A stretch of 64,000 nucleotides of DNA from Chryseobacterium sp. 3008163. GTDB lineage: Bacteria; Bacteroidota; Bacteroidia; Flavobacteriales; Weeksellaceae. The notes under the pieces were generated by a model. The model saw nothing but the letters and a program-made list of their open reading frames with translations. It was not told the origin of the DNA and searched no databases. The translations under genes and the position numbers were made by a program. The number at the start of each line of letters is the position of its first letter. Positions within the stretch are counted from its first letter, which is position 1. Location of the stretch: the NCBI RefSeq assembly GCF_003669035.1, contig NZ_CP033070.1, forward strand, positions 124,001 through 188,000, in the 5' to 3' direction. Positions 1 through 9,480 of this stretch are shown here, piece by piece.

Positions 1-293
1 CAATGGTAAAAGACGCTGTCCTGAGACTTAGAAGAAGAGCAACCACACGACCAATCGGTTTTGAGCTACTTCCCGAGAAGTTTACGATGAAAGATCTGCA
101 GAATCTTTACGAAGCTATTTTTGATGAAAAATATGACAAACGGAATTTCACAAGCAAAATCAATGCACTGGATGTCTTGGTAAATACGAACGAGAAAGAT
201 ATGAGTTCTTCCAAAAAAGGTTCTTTTCTCTATACTTTCGATGAGGAAAAATACAACAAAAAAATCGCTGAAGGTTTTATGTTTAAAATTTAA
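1..293 (+). CDS. NUDIX-type (NrtR family) transcriptional regulator, C-terminal part (5' end outside window)
   Basis: The reading frame is open to the left edge, so only the last ~96 residues are visible. They match the C-terminal winged-helix half of NrtR-like regulators: FELLPEKFTMKDLQNLY, then NFTSKIN, then a basic end with FDEEKYNKKI. The same landmarks occur in the regulator at 48157-48882 (FELLPKKFTIRQLYQLY, NFHKKV, FDGKAYKK), so the two are paralogues. In this family an inactive NUDIX domain senses a sugar or nucleotide and the C-terminal domain binds DNA; a Bacteroides member (AraR) controls L-arabinose genes. By inference this may be the arabinose regulator for the ara genes downstream, but the NUDIX half is missing and unrelated genes lie between. 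Its stop is two bases from the convergent stop of the next gene. Confidence 0.75.
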   Translation, partial: MVKDAVLRLRRRATTRPIGFELLPEKFTMKDLQNLYEAIFDEKYDKRNFTSKINALDVLVNTNEKDMSSSKKGSFLYTFDEEKYNKKIAEGFMFKI

Positions 294-295
294 GA

Positions 296-2208
296 TTAGA
301 AACTTCCGGTAAATTTCACTTTAATTCCAAGCTGAAAATTAGCAATAGTCTTGAAAATTTCGATTAAAGTTACTTGTTCTATTTTGGTGAGCTTGCTGAT
401 TTCTATATAATTATCAGGATTCTTTTTATCAATATTAATTTGATTTGCCTGATTTTTTAAGCGGAGCGCCATCAGATAATAATAAGACTGATGCATTTCA
501 TTATACTGCTGCTGCGTGAAAATCCCAATTTCCGTCAGTTTTTTCATTCTTTCGCCTGTATTTTCCATTTCCAGATGATTTTTCAATGCGTAGACACGAA
601 CCAAATCCACAATTGGCGACATCGCCGTTTTGATATCAAAAACTTCTGATTTTCCAATGGTTTGTGTTTTTATTCTTTTAAAAAAAGTCAAAGGCGGTTC
701 ATATTGAAGTGCATTTTTTGCAATATGTGCAAAGAAAATTTGATTGGGCGAAAAGAGTTTTTCTTTGATAAAAGTTTTCAGTTCACTCACAATATTTTCA
801 TCACCATAAATAAAACGGAAATCAAAAAATGTGGAAAATTTCATTGCGTTTTCCGGCACAGATTCTTCAATCCATTGGGTATAATTTCGTTTCCAGTGTG
901 AAAGGGAATGCGTCCATTTTGGATTGCTTGCCATAAAACCGCCTTTACAGTATTCAAAACCAATCATATTGAGATCGTCTGAAACTTTTTTGGCAAAATC
1001 CAGAAAATATTCCCGCACCATTTCCCGATGCTCATTGGCTTTGTCTTCGTAAATGATTCCGTTATCCTGGTCGGTACTCAGCGTCTGCTCTTTTCTTCCC
1101 TCACTTCCAGTGACAATGAAGGCAAATTTCGCAGGCGGTTTTCCTATTTCCTTAATGACTTTTTCTATTACTTTTCCGGTTATCGTATCGGCAATCGTGG
1201 TGATGACCTGACTGGCAATTTCGCCGTGCACTCCCCTTCCTAAAAGTTGATTGATAATATCCGGAACCTGTTTCCATTTTTTGCGGAGCTCTTCGGTGTT
1301 TTCTGCCTGCTTTACCGACTGGATAAACACGAGCGGACTTTGCGCCTGCTCGCTCAGCAAACGGTTTCTGTTCAGAAAACCAACATATTCTTCTTTATTT
1401 TTCACCAAAAGATACCTTGATTTGGTTTTGAACATCATCAGAACCGCTTCATACAAATAGGCATTGCTGGAGATACTGACAATCGGATTATCCATTACTT
1501 CTGAAATGGCTATTCTTGAATCCAGACAACGGGCGATGACATTATCCCTTAAAGTAATATCTGTTGCATAGCCAATAATCTCGTCACTCCCCGATTTTTG
1601 ATAAAAATACAGCTCACTTTATTGGCTGCCATCATTTTAGCAGCTTCAAAAACAGGCGTATTTTCCTCGCACGAAACGATGCTTTTGTATGCAATTCCTT
1701 CAATTTTCCTGGAATACAACTGGTCGGCTGCGAAATAACTTTCCTCGAAAGTGGCAGGTGTTTTTACAAAATGAGAAAACTCTTCATCCAGCATTTTTTT
1801 ACCAAAATCTGAAGTGAAATAGTGGAAAAAATCTTCGTAAGCATTGCATAATTCGTAAAATTCCTTTCTGGGTAAGGTGTAAACCACAGTTCCTTTTTTG
1901 GCTATGGCAGATTTCAATGCGCGAACCCTATTCAGAATAATGGAAATTCCGCCAAAACAATAAGGTTTATGATGTTTGGTAATTGCTCTTTTGTTTTCTG
2001 AAGCGTCGAAAAAGAAAGTTTCATACTCGCCGGATTCTATAATACTTACGCCGGTCATCTCGGTCACATCCTGACGATAAATAAGGGTATCTTTGGAAAA
2101 CTCTGTTTTGGTAAGGGTTTCTGAGATTTCGGCAAGAACCGTTTCAGGTAAAAGATGAAAAGGCTCTGTTATTTTTAATAACGAAATAACTTTTTCCTGC
2201 ATAATCAT
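296..2208 (-). pseudogene. cNMP-binding / CBS / DUF294 nucleotidyltransferase protein, interrupted by a frameshift
   Basis: Two adjacent minus-strand frames (2208-1549 and 1495-296) are parts of one gene. The first carries a cyclic-nucleotide-binding domain (roughly residues 10-120) and the start of a CBS pair. The second carries the rest of the CBS pair, a DUF294 nucleotidyltransferase core with GSEGRKEQTLSTDQD, and the DUF294 C-terminal domain. Between them the other frame reads SGSDEIIGYATDITL directly into the second part. Adding one base to the T-run at 1595-1599 (A-run in the gene) joins both into about 637 residues, a normal length for this family. The family resembles the GlnD/uridylyltransferase fold; its substrate is unknown. 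It overlaps the upstream exonuclease by one base (TAATG), indicating co-translation. Whether the frameshift is real or a base-calling loss cannot be decided here. Confidence 0.85.
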
Positions 2209-2852
2209 TATTTCATTTTATTTGTTAAAAATTTCAATTTAGATTGGATTTCATGATGTATTTTCTGAAATTCATCTTCCGATATTTCTCCACGGGAACG
2301 GATTTCAAAGAAACATTTTGCCGTCATTTCCGCATCAATCATAGCATTGTGAGAGCGTTCCATTTTTTCATTGAAAAGAAATTCAAAAAGCTGGTTCAAA
2401 CGAAGACAAATGACGTTTGGATTCAAATTATAGTCATTGCTTTTAAGCATTGTACAGTAAAAATGACTTTGCTGAAAAGGATTTCTTAAAGCCGACCTGT
2501 AAAAATCACAGCTCAGCGTACCAATATCAAACTCAATAAAATGTCCGATAATGAGCGGTTGATATTTTTGAATATCTTTCGAAAGTTTTTCTAAAATTAA
2601 TTTTCGGTTTTGTCCGTTTTTGCTTAAAAATTCTTTGGTAATTCCGTGTATTTTGAATGATTTGACGCTAATTTTTAAATCGTCAACATCAATGTAGCAA
2701 TTTTCTCTTTTAATCTCGACCCCGTTTTCATCATAAACAATCCATGAAACCTGAACTGCTGAAGACCAATTTTCGGTTTCAGAATAAGGTAAATCCCAGC
2801 GTTTTGGGATGCCTGTGGTTTCGGTGTCGATAAAAATGAGATGTTTTTTCAA
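2208..2852 (-). CDS. DnaQ-like 3'-5' exonuclease family protein
   Basis: A 214-residue DEDDh exonuclease of the RNase T / DNA polymerase III epsilon superfamily. The Exo I motif FIDTETTG gives D9 and E11, Exo II is GHFIEFDIG, and Exo III is HNAMIDAEMTA with its His and Asp. It has no polymerase or PHP domain, so it is a stand-alone nuclease that would trim 3' ends of DNA or RNA. Its stop overlaps the start of the cNMP/CBS/DUF294 gene by one base, so the two are probably translationally coupled. The pairing of a small DnaQ-type nuclease with a DUF294 protein is familiar in Bacteroidota from general knowledge, but the shared function is not established. The substrate cannot be named from sequence. 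Confidence 0.85.
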   Translation of the reverse strand: MKKHLIFIDTETTGIPKRWDLPYSETENWSSAVQVSWIVYDENGVEIKRENCYIDVDDLKISVKSFKIHGITKEFLSKNGQNRKLILEKLSKDIQKYQPLIIGHFIEFDIGTLSCDFYRSALRNPFQQSHFYCTMLKSNDYNLNPNVICLRLNQLFEFLFNEKMERSHNAMIDAEMTAKCFFEIRSRGEISEDEFQKIHHEIQSKLKFLTNKMK

Positions 2853-2892
2853 AGGTTTTGTTTAATAATTTTTAAAATCATTCAAGAATGAA

Positions 2893-3261
2893 TTAATCTT
2901 TTTTTCCAATCCAACCCAAATGAGTATGCTTAAAATCATCATTGAATTTCAGTCCGTAACCAAAAATCCTATCCATTGATGAATGAGCAAATAGAATGAT
3001 ACCCATCAATGAGAATAGATGATTATTTAACCAGAAACCCAACACAAAAATGAAAACTGCAACCAACTTATGATGGAAAAAATTATAGAGTCCTGCACCA
3101 ATCTTAGGATTTACCAGATAACCAATCATTGATAAATCAGGCAGCAGAAGACAGGCAGGGAAAACCCACCACGCATATTCTAACCGACTGAAAAGAAATA
3201 TTGAGAGAAGAAATTGTCCAAGTTCCTCAAGAGTTAAAATATTTTTCATTGACTTTATCAT
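2893..3261 (-). CDS. DUF4260 family membrane protein
   Basis: A 122-residue hydrophobic protein with three to four predicted membrane segments and the DUF4260 signature (YAWWVFPACLLLPDLSMIGYL, then YNFFHHK, then AHSSMDRIFGYGLK and HLGWIGK). Conserved His and Asp residues sit at the segment edges. The function of the family is unknown. A second in-frame Met at residue 5 (3249) is an alternative start. It follows the Crp/Fnr regulator on the same strand after about 63 bases, which might mean co-regulation, but no promoter was identified. Nothing links it to the neighbouring sugar genes. Confidence 0.8.
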   Translation of the reverse strand: MIKSMKNILTLEELGQFLLSIFLFSRLEYAWWVFPACLLLPDLSMIGYLVNPKIGAGLYNFFHHKLVAVFIFVLGFWLNNHLFSLMGIILFAHSSMDRIFGYGLKFNDDFKHTHLGWIGKKD

Positions 3262-3324
3262 ATTCGTTGATTTTTATTACCATACAAAAGTCTAAAACTT
3301 AAAATCAATATCTCTTGACAAAAA

Positions 3325-3930
3325 TCAAGAATTTTCAGTTTGTCGTCTTCTTATTCTGCTGAATGTTTCAGGCGTCATTCCTAACACCGAAGCAATATAT
3401 TGCAAAGGAACCTGATTAAACAATGCTTTGTTCTGCCCAAAATACAAAGCATATCTTTCCTCCGCCGTCATTGATAGATGAGAAAAAATTCTGTCCTCAA
3501 TCATTGCAAAACATTTGATAATAAACTTTTTCTCAATTTCATTCCATTTAGGAAATTCTTTACAAAGTTGATGATAGTCCTTTTTGGTAATCGTTAATAA
3601 TTCGACATCCGTAAAAGCCTGTATTGTCCAGCGATTAAGCTGATTAAAAAAGAAACCCCTGATTTCTGTCATCAAAAAATTTTCGGTAGAAAGCCATTGG
3701 GTAATTTCCTTTCCTCCCTCAGACAAAGCATACACCCGTAAGATTCCTGATTTTACAATGCTTAATCTATCGCAAATCTCGTCAGATTTTGTAAAGAAAT
3801 CATTTTTATTGAGTTTTTCTTCGTGAAAATATGAATAAATTAAAGCCAATTCCTGATGAGTAAGCTGTCCAAAATTTTCTTGCATCAATTTATTGAAATC
3901 TTCCATCGTATCATTTATTATCTCCCACAA
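3325..3930 (-). CDS. Crp/Fnr family transcriptional regulator
   Basis: About 201 residues: an N-terminal cyclic-nucleotide-binding beta-roll (roughly residues 25-115) followed by a C-terminal helix-turn-helix (QYIASVLGMTPETFSRIRRR) that matches the Crp-type reader helix. There is no Cys cluster typical of FNR, so it is not an obvious oxygen sensor. The effector-binding loop lacks a clear RxS cAMP-contact motif, so cAMP binding cannot be assumed. Many such single-gene Crp-like regulators in Bacteroidota have unknown targets. An internal Met (MEDFNK, 3906) is a plausible shorter start. It lies just after the terminator of the arabinose operon and is probably a separate unit. Confidence 0.85.
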   Translation of the reverse strand: MWEIINDTMEDFNKLMQENFGQLTHQELALIYSYFHEEKLNKNDFFTKSDEICDRLSIVKSGILRVYALSEGGKEITQWLSTENFLMTEIRGFFFNQLNRWTIQAFTDVELLTITKKDYHQLCKEFPKWNEIEKKFIIKCFAMIEDRIFSHLSMTAEERYALYFGQNKALFNQVPLQYIASVLGMTPETFSRIRRRQTENS

Positions 3931-3981
3931 CTAATTTAGAGAAATTTGTCCGATTATAACACTTAGCTATTTGTTTTAAAC

Positions 3982-4015
3982 AAAAATAGGATGCCAATAA
4001 TGACATCCTATTTTT
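3982..4015 (-). terminator. Rho-independent terminator of the arabinose operon
   Basis: A perfect 12-bp stem (AAAAATAGGATG at 3982-3993, CATCCTATTTTT at 4004-4015) with a 10-base loop. On the minus strand it ends in a T-run, 14 bases beyond the stop of the symporter gene. The symmetry means it could also stop plus-strand transcripts. Confidence 0.85.
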
Positions 4016-4029
4016 AATTTATTTTAAAA

Positions 4030-5757
4030 TTACCAGAATCTCACATAAAGTGCGGTCAGTAAAAGAACCGTCACTACAATCATAACCAAAGTTCTGTTAT
4101 CTACTTTGAACATTGTTGCATCTATTGCGAAAGCTTTCGGATTTACTTTCGGGCCCGCCAAACTTATCAGCACCATTACGGCAACAGTGATAAAGAATGA
4201 CCAACCCATATTAATGAGGAACGGAATTTCTGTAATCGTATGAACTACTCCATTTTCTAATTTTTCATACGTGAAAGCGGTGTATAACCAAGTTTCTTTC
4301 CCGAAAATATCTACTGCAAAACTGTTGAAGAAAATCGCAAGTAAAAACCCAAGAAGAACGCCGACTAAAGCTGCAGTTCCCGTAGTTCTCTTCCAGAACA
4401 TCCCCAAAAGAAACATCGCAAAAACACCAGGACTGATAAATCCTGTATATTTCTGAATAAATGTGAAACCTCCTTCTCCTCCAATTCCCAAAACATCTGT
4501 CCACGTAAACGCTAAAGCAACGGCCATTGCAATAATAATTGCCCATCTTCCGGTTCTTACCATTTCAATTTCGGTTGCATCTGCTTTCAGGTATTTTTTA
4601 TAAATATCCAAAGTGAAAATCGTCGAAATACTGTTTACTTTTCCAGCCAACGAAGCCACAATTGCTGCCGTCAAAGCTGCTACTGCAAGACCTTTAAGAC
4701 CAGAAGGCAAAAACCCTAAAATAGCTGAATATGCACCGTCTTTTACCCCATTGAAACCTGGCAAATGTCCTTTTGTATATAAAACATAAGCAGCAATTCC
4801 CGGAAGCATGACGATAATCGGCATAAATAATTTCAAAAATCCTGCGAATAAAATTCCTGTTCTTGCTGTTTTCAAATCTGCTCCCAAAGCACGTTGTGTG
4901 ATGTACTGGTTGCATCCCCAATAATTCAGGTTTACAATCCACTGACCTGCAAAATACATTGCCAATCCTGGCAAAACTACATATTTCTGAACACTCAGAT
5001 TTTCCGGCATTGCTAAAGTTGTGGTTGTAACTGTCGGCTTATCAAGCATTAATTTAAAATGTTGTGGTGCCTCTTTCATCAATGTCTGGAAACCTGCAAA
5101 AGCATTTCCTACAGCCGCACCGTTGATTCTCTGGTCAACAATCTGAAGTGCCATATAAACCGTGGCAAAACCTCCGATAATCAAAACAGCTACTTGAATC
5201 ACATCGGTATATCCGATTACTTTCATTCCGCCCAAACCAATCAATAAGGCCATTAAAAGCAATCCGATCATAATGATGTGAAGGTTGTCTCCGCCCAATA
5301 AAGTATCGATAGCCAAAGCTCCGAGGTAAAGAATTGAAGTTAAATTCACTATGACATAAAGGAACAACCAGAAAACTGCCATAATCAGTGAAACCGATTT
5401 GTTGTAACGCCTTTCAAGAAACTGAGGCATCGTATAAATCTTGTTTTTAAGATAAATCGGAATGAACCAAACTGCAATGATAATCAATGCAATTGCTGCA
5501 ATCCATTCGTAAGCTGCAACGGCAATTCCTACGAAAAATCCTTCACCACTCATCCCGATGAACTGTTCGGCAGAAATATTGGACGCAATCAAACTGGCAC
5601 CAATCGCCCACCAAGTAAGTGAACCTTCGGCAAGAAAATAATCTTTACTGCCTGTAGATGCGGATTTTTTTCTATTATAAATCCAAATTCCATATCCGGC
5701 TACCACCACAAAATAAACAAGAAATATGATGATATCAATAGTTGCTAAGTTTCCCAT
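4030..5757 (-). CDS. Sodium:solute symporter (SSS family), probable L-arabinose/sugar importer
   Basis: A 575-residue inner-membrane protein with about 14 hydrophobic segments and the SSS/SGLT hallmarks: SLIASNISAEQFIGMSG in the early helices (Na+ and sugar site region), LERRYNK, and the later NYWGCNQYITQRAL stretch typical of the sugar-transporting branch. Such proteins couple uptake of a monosaccharide to Na+ entry. It is the last gene of araB-araD-araA-epimerase-symporter, three bases after the epimerase stop, and just before the terminator, so L-arabinose is the most likely substrate by context. Galactose, glucose or xylose cannot be excluded from sequence alone. The length is normal for the family. 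Confidence 0.88.
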   Translation of the reverse strand: MGNLATIDIIIFLVYFVVVAGYGIWIYNRKKSASTGSKDYFLAEGSLTWWAIGASLIASNISAEQFIGMSGEGFFVGIAVAAYEWIAAIALIIIAVWFIPIYLKNKIYTMPQFLERRYNKSVSLIMAVFWLFLYVIVNLTSILYLGALAIDTLLGGDNLHIIMIGLLLMALLIGLGGMKVIGYTDVIQVAVLIIGGFATVYMALQIVDQRINGAAVGNAFAGFQTLMKEAPQHFKLMLDKPTVTTTTLAMPENLSVQKYVVLPGLAMYFAGQWIVNLNYWGCNQYITQRALGADLKTARTGILFAGFLKLFMPIIVMLPGIAAYVLYTKGHLPGFNGVKDGAYSAILGFLPSGLKGLAVAALTAAIVASLAGKVNSISTIFTLDIYKKYLKADATEIEMVRTGRWAIIIAMAVALAFTWTDVLGIGGEGGFTFIQKYTGFISPGVFAMFLLGMFWKRTTGTAALVGVLLGFLLAIFFNSFAVDIFGKETWLYTAFTYEKLENGVVHTITEIPFLINMGWSFFITVAVMVLISLAGPKVNPKAFAIDATMFKVDNRTLVMIVVTVLLLTALYVRFW

Positions 5758-5760
5758 ACT

Positions 5761-6936
5761 TTATTTTTTAACTGAGAATTTATAAATCGTTTTTGATTGA
5801 TATTTTTGTCCCGGCTTCAATTCAGTTGAAGGGAAAGAAGCTTGATTTGGAGAATCCGGGAAATGCTGGGTTTCAAGACAGAAACCTGTTCTGAATTCAT
5901 TTTTTCCACCACTTTTTGTTTCGAATTTTCCGTCCAAGAAATTTCCAGAATAGAACTGAACGCCCGGTTCGTCTGTCAAAACTTCCATCACTCTTCCTGA
6001 TGCAGGATGATATACTTTGGCAATACTTCTCAGTCCGCTTCCGTTCAGAATCCAGTTGTGGTCGTAGCCTTTCCCTTTTTTCAATTGGTCGTCATCAGCA
6101 TTGATGTCTTTTCCAATTGGTTTTGAAATACTAAAATCAAACGGACTTCCTTTTACCGATTTCTGTTCGCCAGTCGGAATCAATGTTTCATTTACAGGTA
6201 AGAATTGATCTGCATTGATTTGCAATTCGTGATCTGTAATGGTTTTCTTGAAATCTCCTGAAAGATTGAAATATGAGTGTTGTGTAAGATTCACAACCGT
6301 TGCTTTATCCGTCGTAGCTTCGTAAGAAATTTCCAAGGCATCTTCGTCTGTCAAAGCATATAAAACAGTTGTTGTAAGTTTTCCGGGATAACCTTCTTCG
6401 CCGTCTTCACTTGTGTACGTCAGTTTCAACGTTGGAAATTTAGCATCTTTTACAGGTTCAATATTCCAGAATTTGGTATGAAAACCTTCCTTTCCACCGT
6501 GAAGACTATTGGGTCCGTCATTTTTGTTGATGTCGTAGGTTTTGCCTTCCAAAGTGAATTTTGCATTGGCGATCCTGTTTCCGTAACGTCCAATCAAAGC
6601 TCCGAAATAGTATGGATTTCCGTTGAAATAATCTTCAGGTTTTGTAAAGCCTAAAACGACATCTTCATATTTTCCGTTTTTGTCGGGAGCTGTGAGTGAG
6701 GTGATAATTCCGCCAAAATTGATGACTTCCATCTTCATTCCGTTCTTGTTGGTTAAGGTATATTTTTTAATGGAATCGCCCTTTGCCGTCACTCCGTAAT
6801 CTGAAACCTGTATGTTTTCCATTTGTTCTGAATCCGTTTTTTGATGAGTTTCTTTTTTATTGCATCCGAAAATACATAAAAGTGCAATAATAATCAGGTT
6901 ATAACTTATTTTTTCATAGTCTGAATGATTTTGCAA
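5761..6936 (-). CDS. galM: Aldose 1-epimerase (mutarotase), lipoprotein
   Basis: A 391-residue galactose-mutarotase-fold protein that interconverts the alpha and beta anomers of an aldose. Landmarks are NFGGIITSL, RYGNRIANAKF, NSLHGGKEGFH with its catalytic-type His, and TQHSYFNLSG; the conserved C-terminal Glu lies in FCLETQHFPDSPN. The N-terminus has a hydrophobic stretch ending LLCIFGC (Cys25), a lipobox, so the protein is predicted to be lipid-anchored and face the periplasm or outer-membrane leaflet rather than being cytosolic as in E. coli. It lies two bases after araA and three before the symporter. A role supplying the anomer preferred by the transporter or isomerase is an inference. 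Confidence 0.88.
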   Translation of the reverse strand: MQNHSDYEKISYNLIIIALLCIFGCNKKETHQKTDSEQMENIQVSDYGVTAKGDSIKKYTLTNKNGMKMEVINFGGIITSLTAPDKNGKYEDVVLGFTKPEDYFNGNPYYFGALIGRYGNRIANAKFTLEGKTYDINKNDGPNSLHGGKEGFHTKFWNIEPVKDAKFPTLKLTYTSEDGEEGYPGKLTTTVLYALTDEDALEISYEATTDKATVVNLTQHSYFNLSGDFKKTITDHELQINADQFLPVNETLIPTGEQKSVKGSPFDFSISKPIGKDINADDDQLKKGKGYDHNWILNGSGLRSIAKVYHPASGRVMEVLTDEPGVQFYSGNFLDGKFETKSGGKNEFRTGFCLETQHFPDSPNQASFPSTELKPGQKYQSKTIYKFSVKK

Positions 6937-6938
6937 GA

Positions 6939-8435
6939 TTAACGATAATAAATTTCATTCCAGCGAAGGGTATTCTTAAAATCACGGATTTTCGTGTTTT
7001 CATCGATAATAAGAGATTCAATTCCTGCAATTTCCGCAAAATCTTCCAGCTGCTCCGCACTGATGTTTTCACTGTAGCACGTGTGATGCGCTCCACCAGC
7101 CAAAATCCAAGCTTCTGCCGCTGTGTACAAATCCGGAAGCGGCTTCCAAAGGACTCTCGCAACAGGAAGTTTTGGTAATTCTTCGGTAATTTCCAACGCT
7201 TTTGTTTTATTAATTAAAAGCCTGAAATGATTTCCGAAATCCATCAAAGCGGCGTTTAGAGAGTCAATATTTCCTCTTGAATTGAAAACCAAACGAACAG
7301 GGTCGGCTTTTCCACCAATTCCCAACGGATGGATTTCGCAAGATGGTTTATCAACCGCCAAAACAGGGTCGACTTCCAACATATGAGAACCCAAAACCGA
7401 AGGATTTGAAGGATTTAAATGATAGGTGTAATCTTCCATAAATGCATTTCCGCCTTCCAGACCTTGTCCCATTGTTTTCATTGCACGAACCAAAGCTGCT
7501 GTTTTCCAATCACCTTCTCCGGCAAATCCATATCCTTTTTCCATTAATCTTTGAACGGCAATTCCGGGAAGTTGTTCCAAACCGTGAAGGTCTTCAAAAG
7601 TATCTGAGAAGCCTTTGAAATTACCTTCTTTCAGAAATTTTTCTAAACCTAATTCTATTCTGGCCGCTGCTTCCAGAGATTTTCTGTTGCTTCCGCCTGA
7701 AAGAAGAGATTCCGCCATTTTGTAAGACGCTTCGTATTCTTCCATCAAAGTTTTGATTTCGCCATCACCAATAGAATTGACAACACTTACCAAATCCCCG
7801 ATTCCCCAAGTATTTACTGAAAATCCAAATTTGGTTTCTGCTTCTACTTTGTCACCATCGGTTACGGCAACATATCTCATATTATCGCCAAAACGGGCAA
7901 ATTTTGCACCCTGCCAATCATCCCAGCCCGCTGCAACACGAGACCAATCTCCGATTTGTTTCTGAACTCTTTCATCTGCCCAATGTCCTACAACCACTTT
8001 TCTGTTTTTTCGGAGACGGCTTACCATAAACCCGAATTCACGGTCGCCGTGAGCTGCCTGATTCAGGTTCATAAAATCCATATCCATAGTAGCCCACGGA
8101 ATATCCTGATTGAACTGTGTATGAAGATGCAACATTGGTTTTTGCAAAGCAGTCAATCCACGAATCCACATTTTTGCAGGAGAAAACGTGTGCATCCAGG
8201 TTACAATACCGATACAGTCTTTTGCAAAATTAGCGGCTGTAAGCGTTTGAAAAATTTCTTCCGTAGTTTTTACGGTTGGTCTTAAAACAACTTTTACCGG
8301 AATTGATGAAGAAATATTAAGTGCTTCTACGATTTTTCTTGAATGTTCCGCAACCTGAGCTAAGGTTTCAGGTCCGTATAAATGCTGGCTTCCGGTAATG
8401 AACCAGATTTCTTTTGTATTGAGAGGTGTTAACAT
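6939..8435 (-). CDS. araA: L-arabinose isomerase
   Basis: A 498-residue cytoplasmic enzyme converting L-arabinose to L-ribulose, the first step of arabinose catabolism. The start ([16 protein letters not shown]), the [14 protein letters not shown] segment, and the [15 protein letters not shown] and MEDYTYHL segments match the AraA family throughout, and the length equals the usual ~500 residues. It follows araD after a 117-base spacer containing two repeats and leads into the epimerase gene with a two-base gap. Expected regulation is from the araB promoter and palindrome at 11418-11457. No anomalies were seen. Confidence 0.97.
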   Translation of the reverse strand: MLTPLNTKEIWFITGSQHLYGPETLAQVAEHSRKIVEALNISSSIPVKVVLRPTVKTTEEIFQTLTAANFAKDCIGIVTWMHTFSPAKMWIRGLTALQKPMLHLHTQFNQDIPWATMDMDFMNLNQAAHGDREFGFMVSRLRKNRKVVVGHWADERVQKQIGDWSRVAAGWDDWQGAKFARFGDNMRYVAVTDGDKVEAETKFGFSVNTWGIGDLVSVVNSIGDGEIKTLMEEYEASYKMAESLLSGGSNRKSLEAAARIELGLEKFLKEGNFKGFSDTFEDLHGLEQLPGIAVQRLMEKGYGFAGEGDWKTAALVRAMKTMGQGLEGGNAFMEDYTYHLNPSNPSVLGSHMLEVDPVLAVDKPSCEIHPLGIGGKADPVRLVFNSRGNIDSLNAALMDFGNHFRLLINKTKALEITEELPKLPVARVLWKPLPDLYTAAEAWILAGGAHHTCYSENISAEQLEDFAEIAGIESLIIDENTKIRDFKNTLRWNEIYYR

Positions 8436-8443
8436 ATATTGAA

Positions 8444-8478
8444 ATGATAAATGATAAATGATAAATGATAATTGATAA
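8444..8478. repeat. Tandem ATGATAA heptamers
   Basis: Four exact head-to-tail copies of ATGATAA (8444-8471) followed by a degenerate TTGATAA, in the spacer between araD and araA. It looks like a simple-sequence expansion. The same heptamer recurs at 23-bp intervals in the array at 48987-49043, which may be coincidence. Confidence 0.8.
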
Positions 8479-8501
8479 TTAATGTTTTTTATTTTATAAT
8501 T

Positions 8502-8535
8502 AAACCTTCAAGGTTTTAAAAACCTTGAAGGTTTG
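8502..8535. repeat. AACCTTCAAGG palindrome, copy 1
   Basis: A ~33-base inverted repeat whose arms are AACCTTCAAGGTTTT and AAAACCTTGAAGGTT; each arm is itself nearly palindromic. A second copy, identical over 33 bases, lies at 21841-21873, about 13 kb away, also in a gap between two co-directional genes. It resembles a REP/MITE-like dispersed element. It could fold into a long hairpin in the ara mRNA between araD and araA. Confidence 0.85.
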
Positions 8536-8552
8536 TTTACCGCGAAAAGTCT

Positions 8553-9251
8553 TTACTGTCCGTAATAGGCATTTTTGCCGTGTTTTCGTTCGTAATGTTT
8601 TTTGATAAGCGAATCTTTCAAACGTGGCGCATTTGGGTTGATTTGTCTTGTGCGATATGCAATTTCTGCAATCGTTTCGAGAACTTTGCTGTTGTAAACA
8701 GCTTTGTCCGCATTTTTTCCCCAAGTAAACGGTCCGTGATTTCCGATGAGAACCATTTCGACTTCTTCGTAAGACAGTTCTTTTTCTTTGAAGCAATCCA
8801 AAATCTGAATTCCGGTATTGTATTCGTAATTTCCTTCGATTAAATCATCACGCATTGGCGGTGCACACGGAATATCTGTCGTTAAATGGTCGGCGTGAGT
8901 AGTTCCGAAAATAGGAATGTCCATTTGTGCCTGAGCCCAAGCTACGGAATAAATGGCGTGGGTATGGGAAATTCCGCCAATGTTTTCCCAGTTTTTGTAA
9001 AGGTAAGCGTGGGTTTTGGTGTCGGATGACGGTCTTAAGTTTCCTTCTACCACATTGGCATCATAATCTAAAATCACAATGTCTTCAGGTTTTAAAAGTT
9101 CGTAAGGAACGCCGCTTGGTTTGATGGCAAAAATGCCTTTTTCACGGTCGACAGCACTTACGTTTCCGAATGTGTAAACGACAAGCTTCAAGGCATCCAA
9201 CTGCATATTGGCTTCGTAACATTCTCTCTGGAGTTCTTTATAGATGCTCAT
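8553..9251 (-). CDS. araD: L-ribulose-5-phosphate 4-epimerase
   Basis: A 232-residue class II aldolase-fold enzyme turning L-ribulose 5-phosphate into D-xylulose 5-phosphate, the last step of the arabinose pathway. Zn ligands are visible in HTHAIYSVAWAQA and THADHL with a further His in GNHGPFTWG, and the phosphate-binding region KPSGVPYE is present. I start it at Met 9251 (MSIYKELQRECYEAN), where family similarity begins; the frame extends upstream to 9284 but those 11 residues look non-coding. It lies between araB and araA in the operon, with repeat-rich spacers on both sides. Confidence 0.95.
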   Translation of the reverse strand: MSIYKELQRECYEANMQLDALKLVVYTFGNVSAVDREKGIFAIKPSGVPYELLKPEDIVILDYDANVVEGNLRPSSDTKTHAYLYKNWENIGGISHTHAIYSVAWAQAQMDIPIFGTTHADHLTTDIPCAPPMRDDLIEGNYEYNTGIQILDCFKEKELSYEEVEMVLIGNHGPFTWGKNADKAVYNSKVLETIAEIAYRTRQINPNAPRLKDSLIKKHYERKHGKNAYYGQ

Positions 9252-9480
9252 TTTATTATATTTTTTAACGCAAAAGGAGCGCAAAGTTTTTTATTTATTT
9301 TTTAAAGTTTCTTTTGTCATTCCGTTGGTTATATTCTTCTCTTGTTTTATGCTGAGTCTGCAGCACGGCTTGAGCGGAAATCCTTTTTTGTATTGGCAAA
9401 AGCGTTGGCAAAAAAGATTGGGAGCGGAAGACGGATAAAGCTGCCATAAAAATTTTAATCGTTAGTTTTTGTACTATAAT
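9252..9480. other. Intergenic spacer with repeat-like sequence, no gene
   Basis: No coding potential on either strand. It holds phrases such as AACGCAAAAGGAGCGCAAAG (9270-9289) and CGGCTTGAGCGGAAATCC (9365-9382), followed by a GCGGAAGACGG stretch. These look like decayed dispersed intergenic repeats rather than a regulatory site. No -7 box was recognised here, so araD is probably read from the araB promoter. Confidence 0.45.

Noticed and set aside
8444..8478. Reading the ATGATAA tandem as a regulator array like that upstream of the xyl operon
   Set aside because: The copies are 7 bases apart with no palindrome or promoter, more like slippage of a simple repeat.
9252..9284. An 11-residue N-terminal extension of araD
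   Set aside because: Family similarity begins at Met 9251 and the extension falls in repeat-like spacer.
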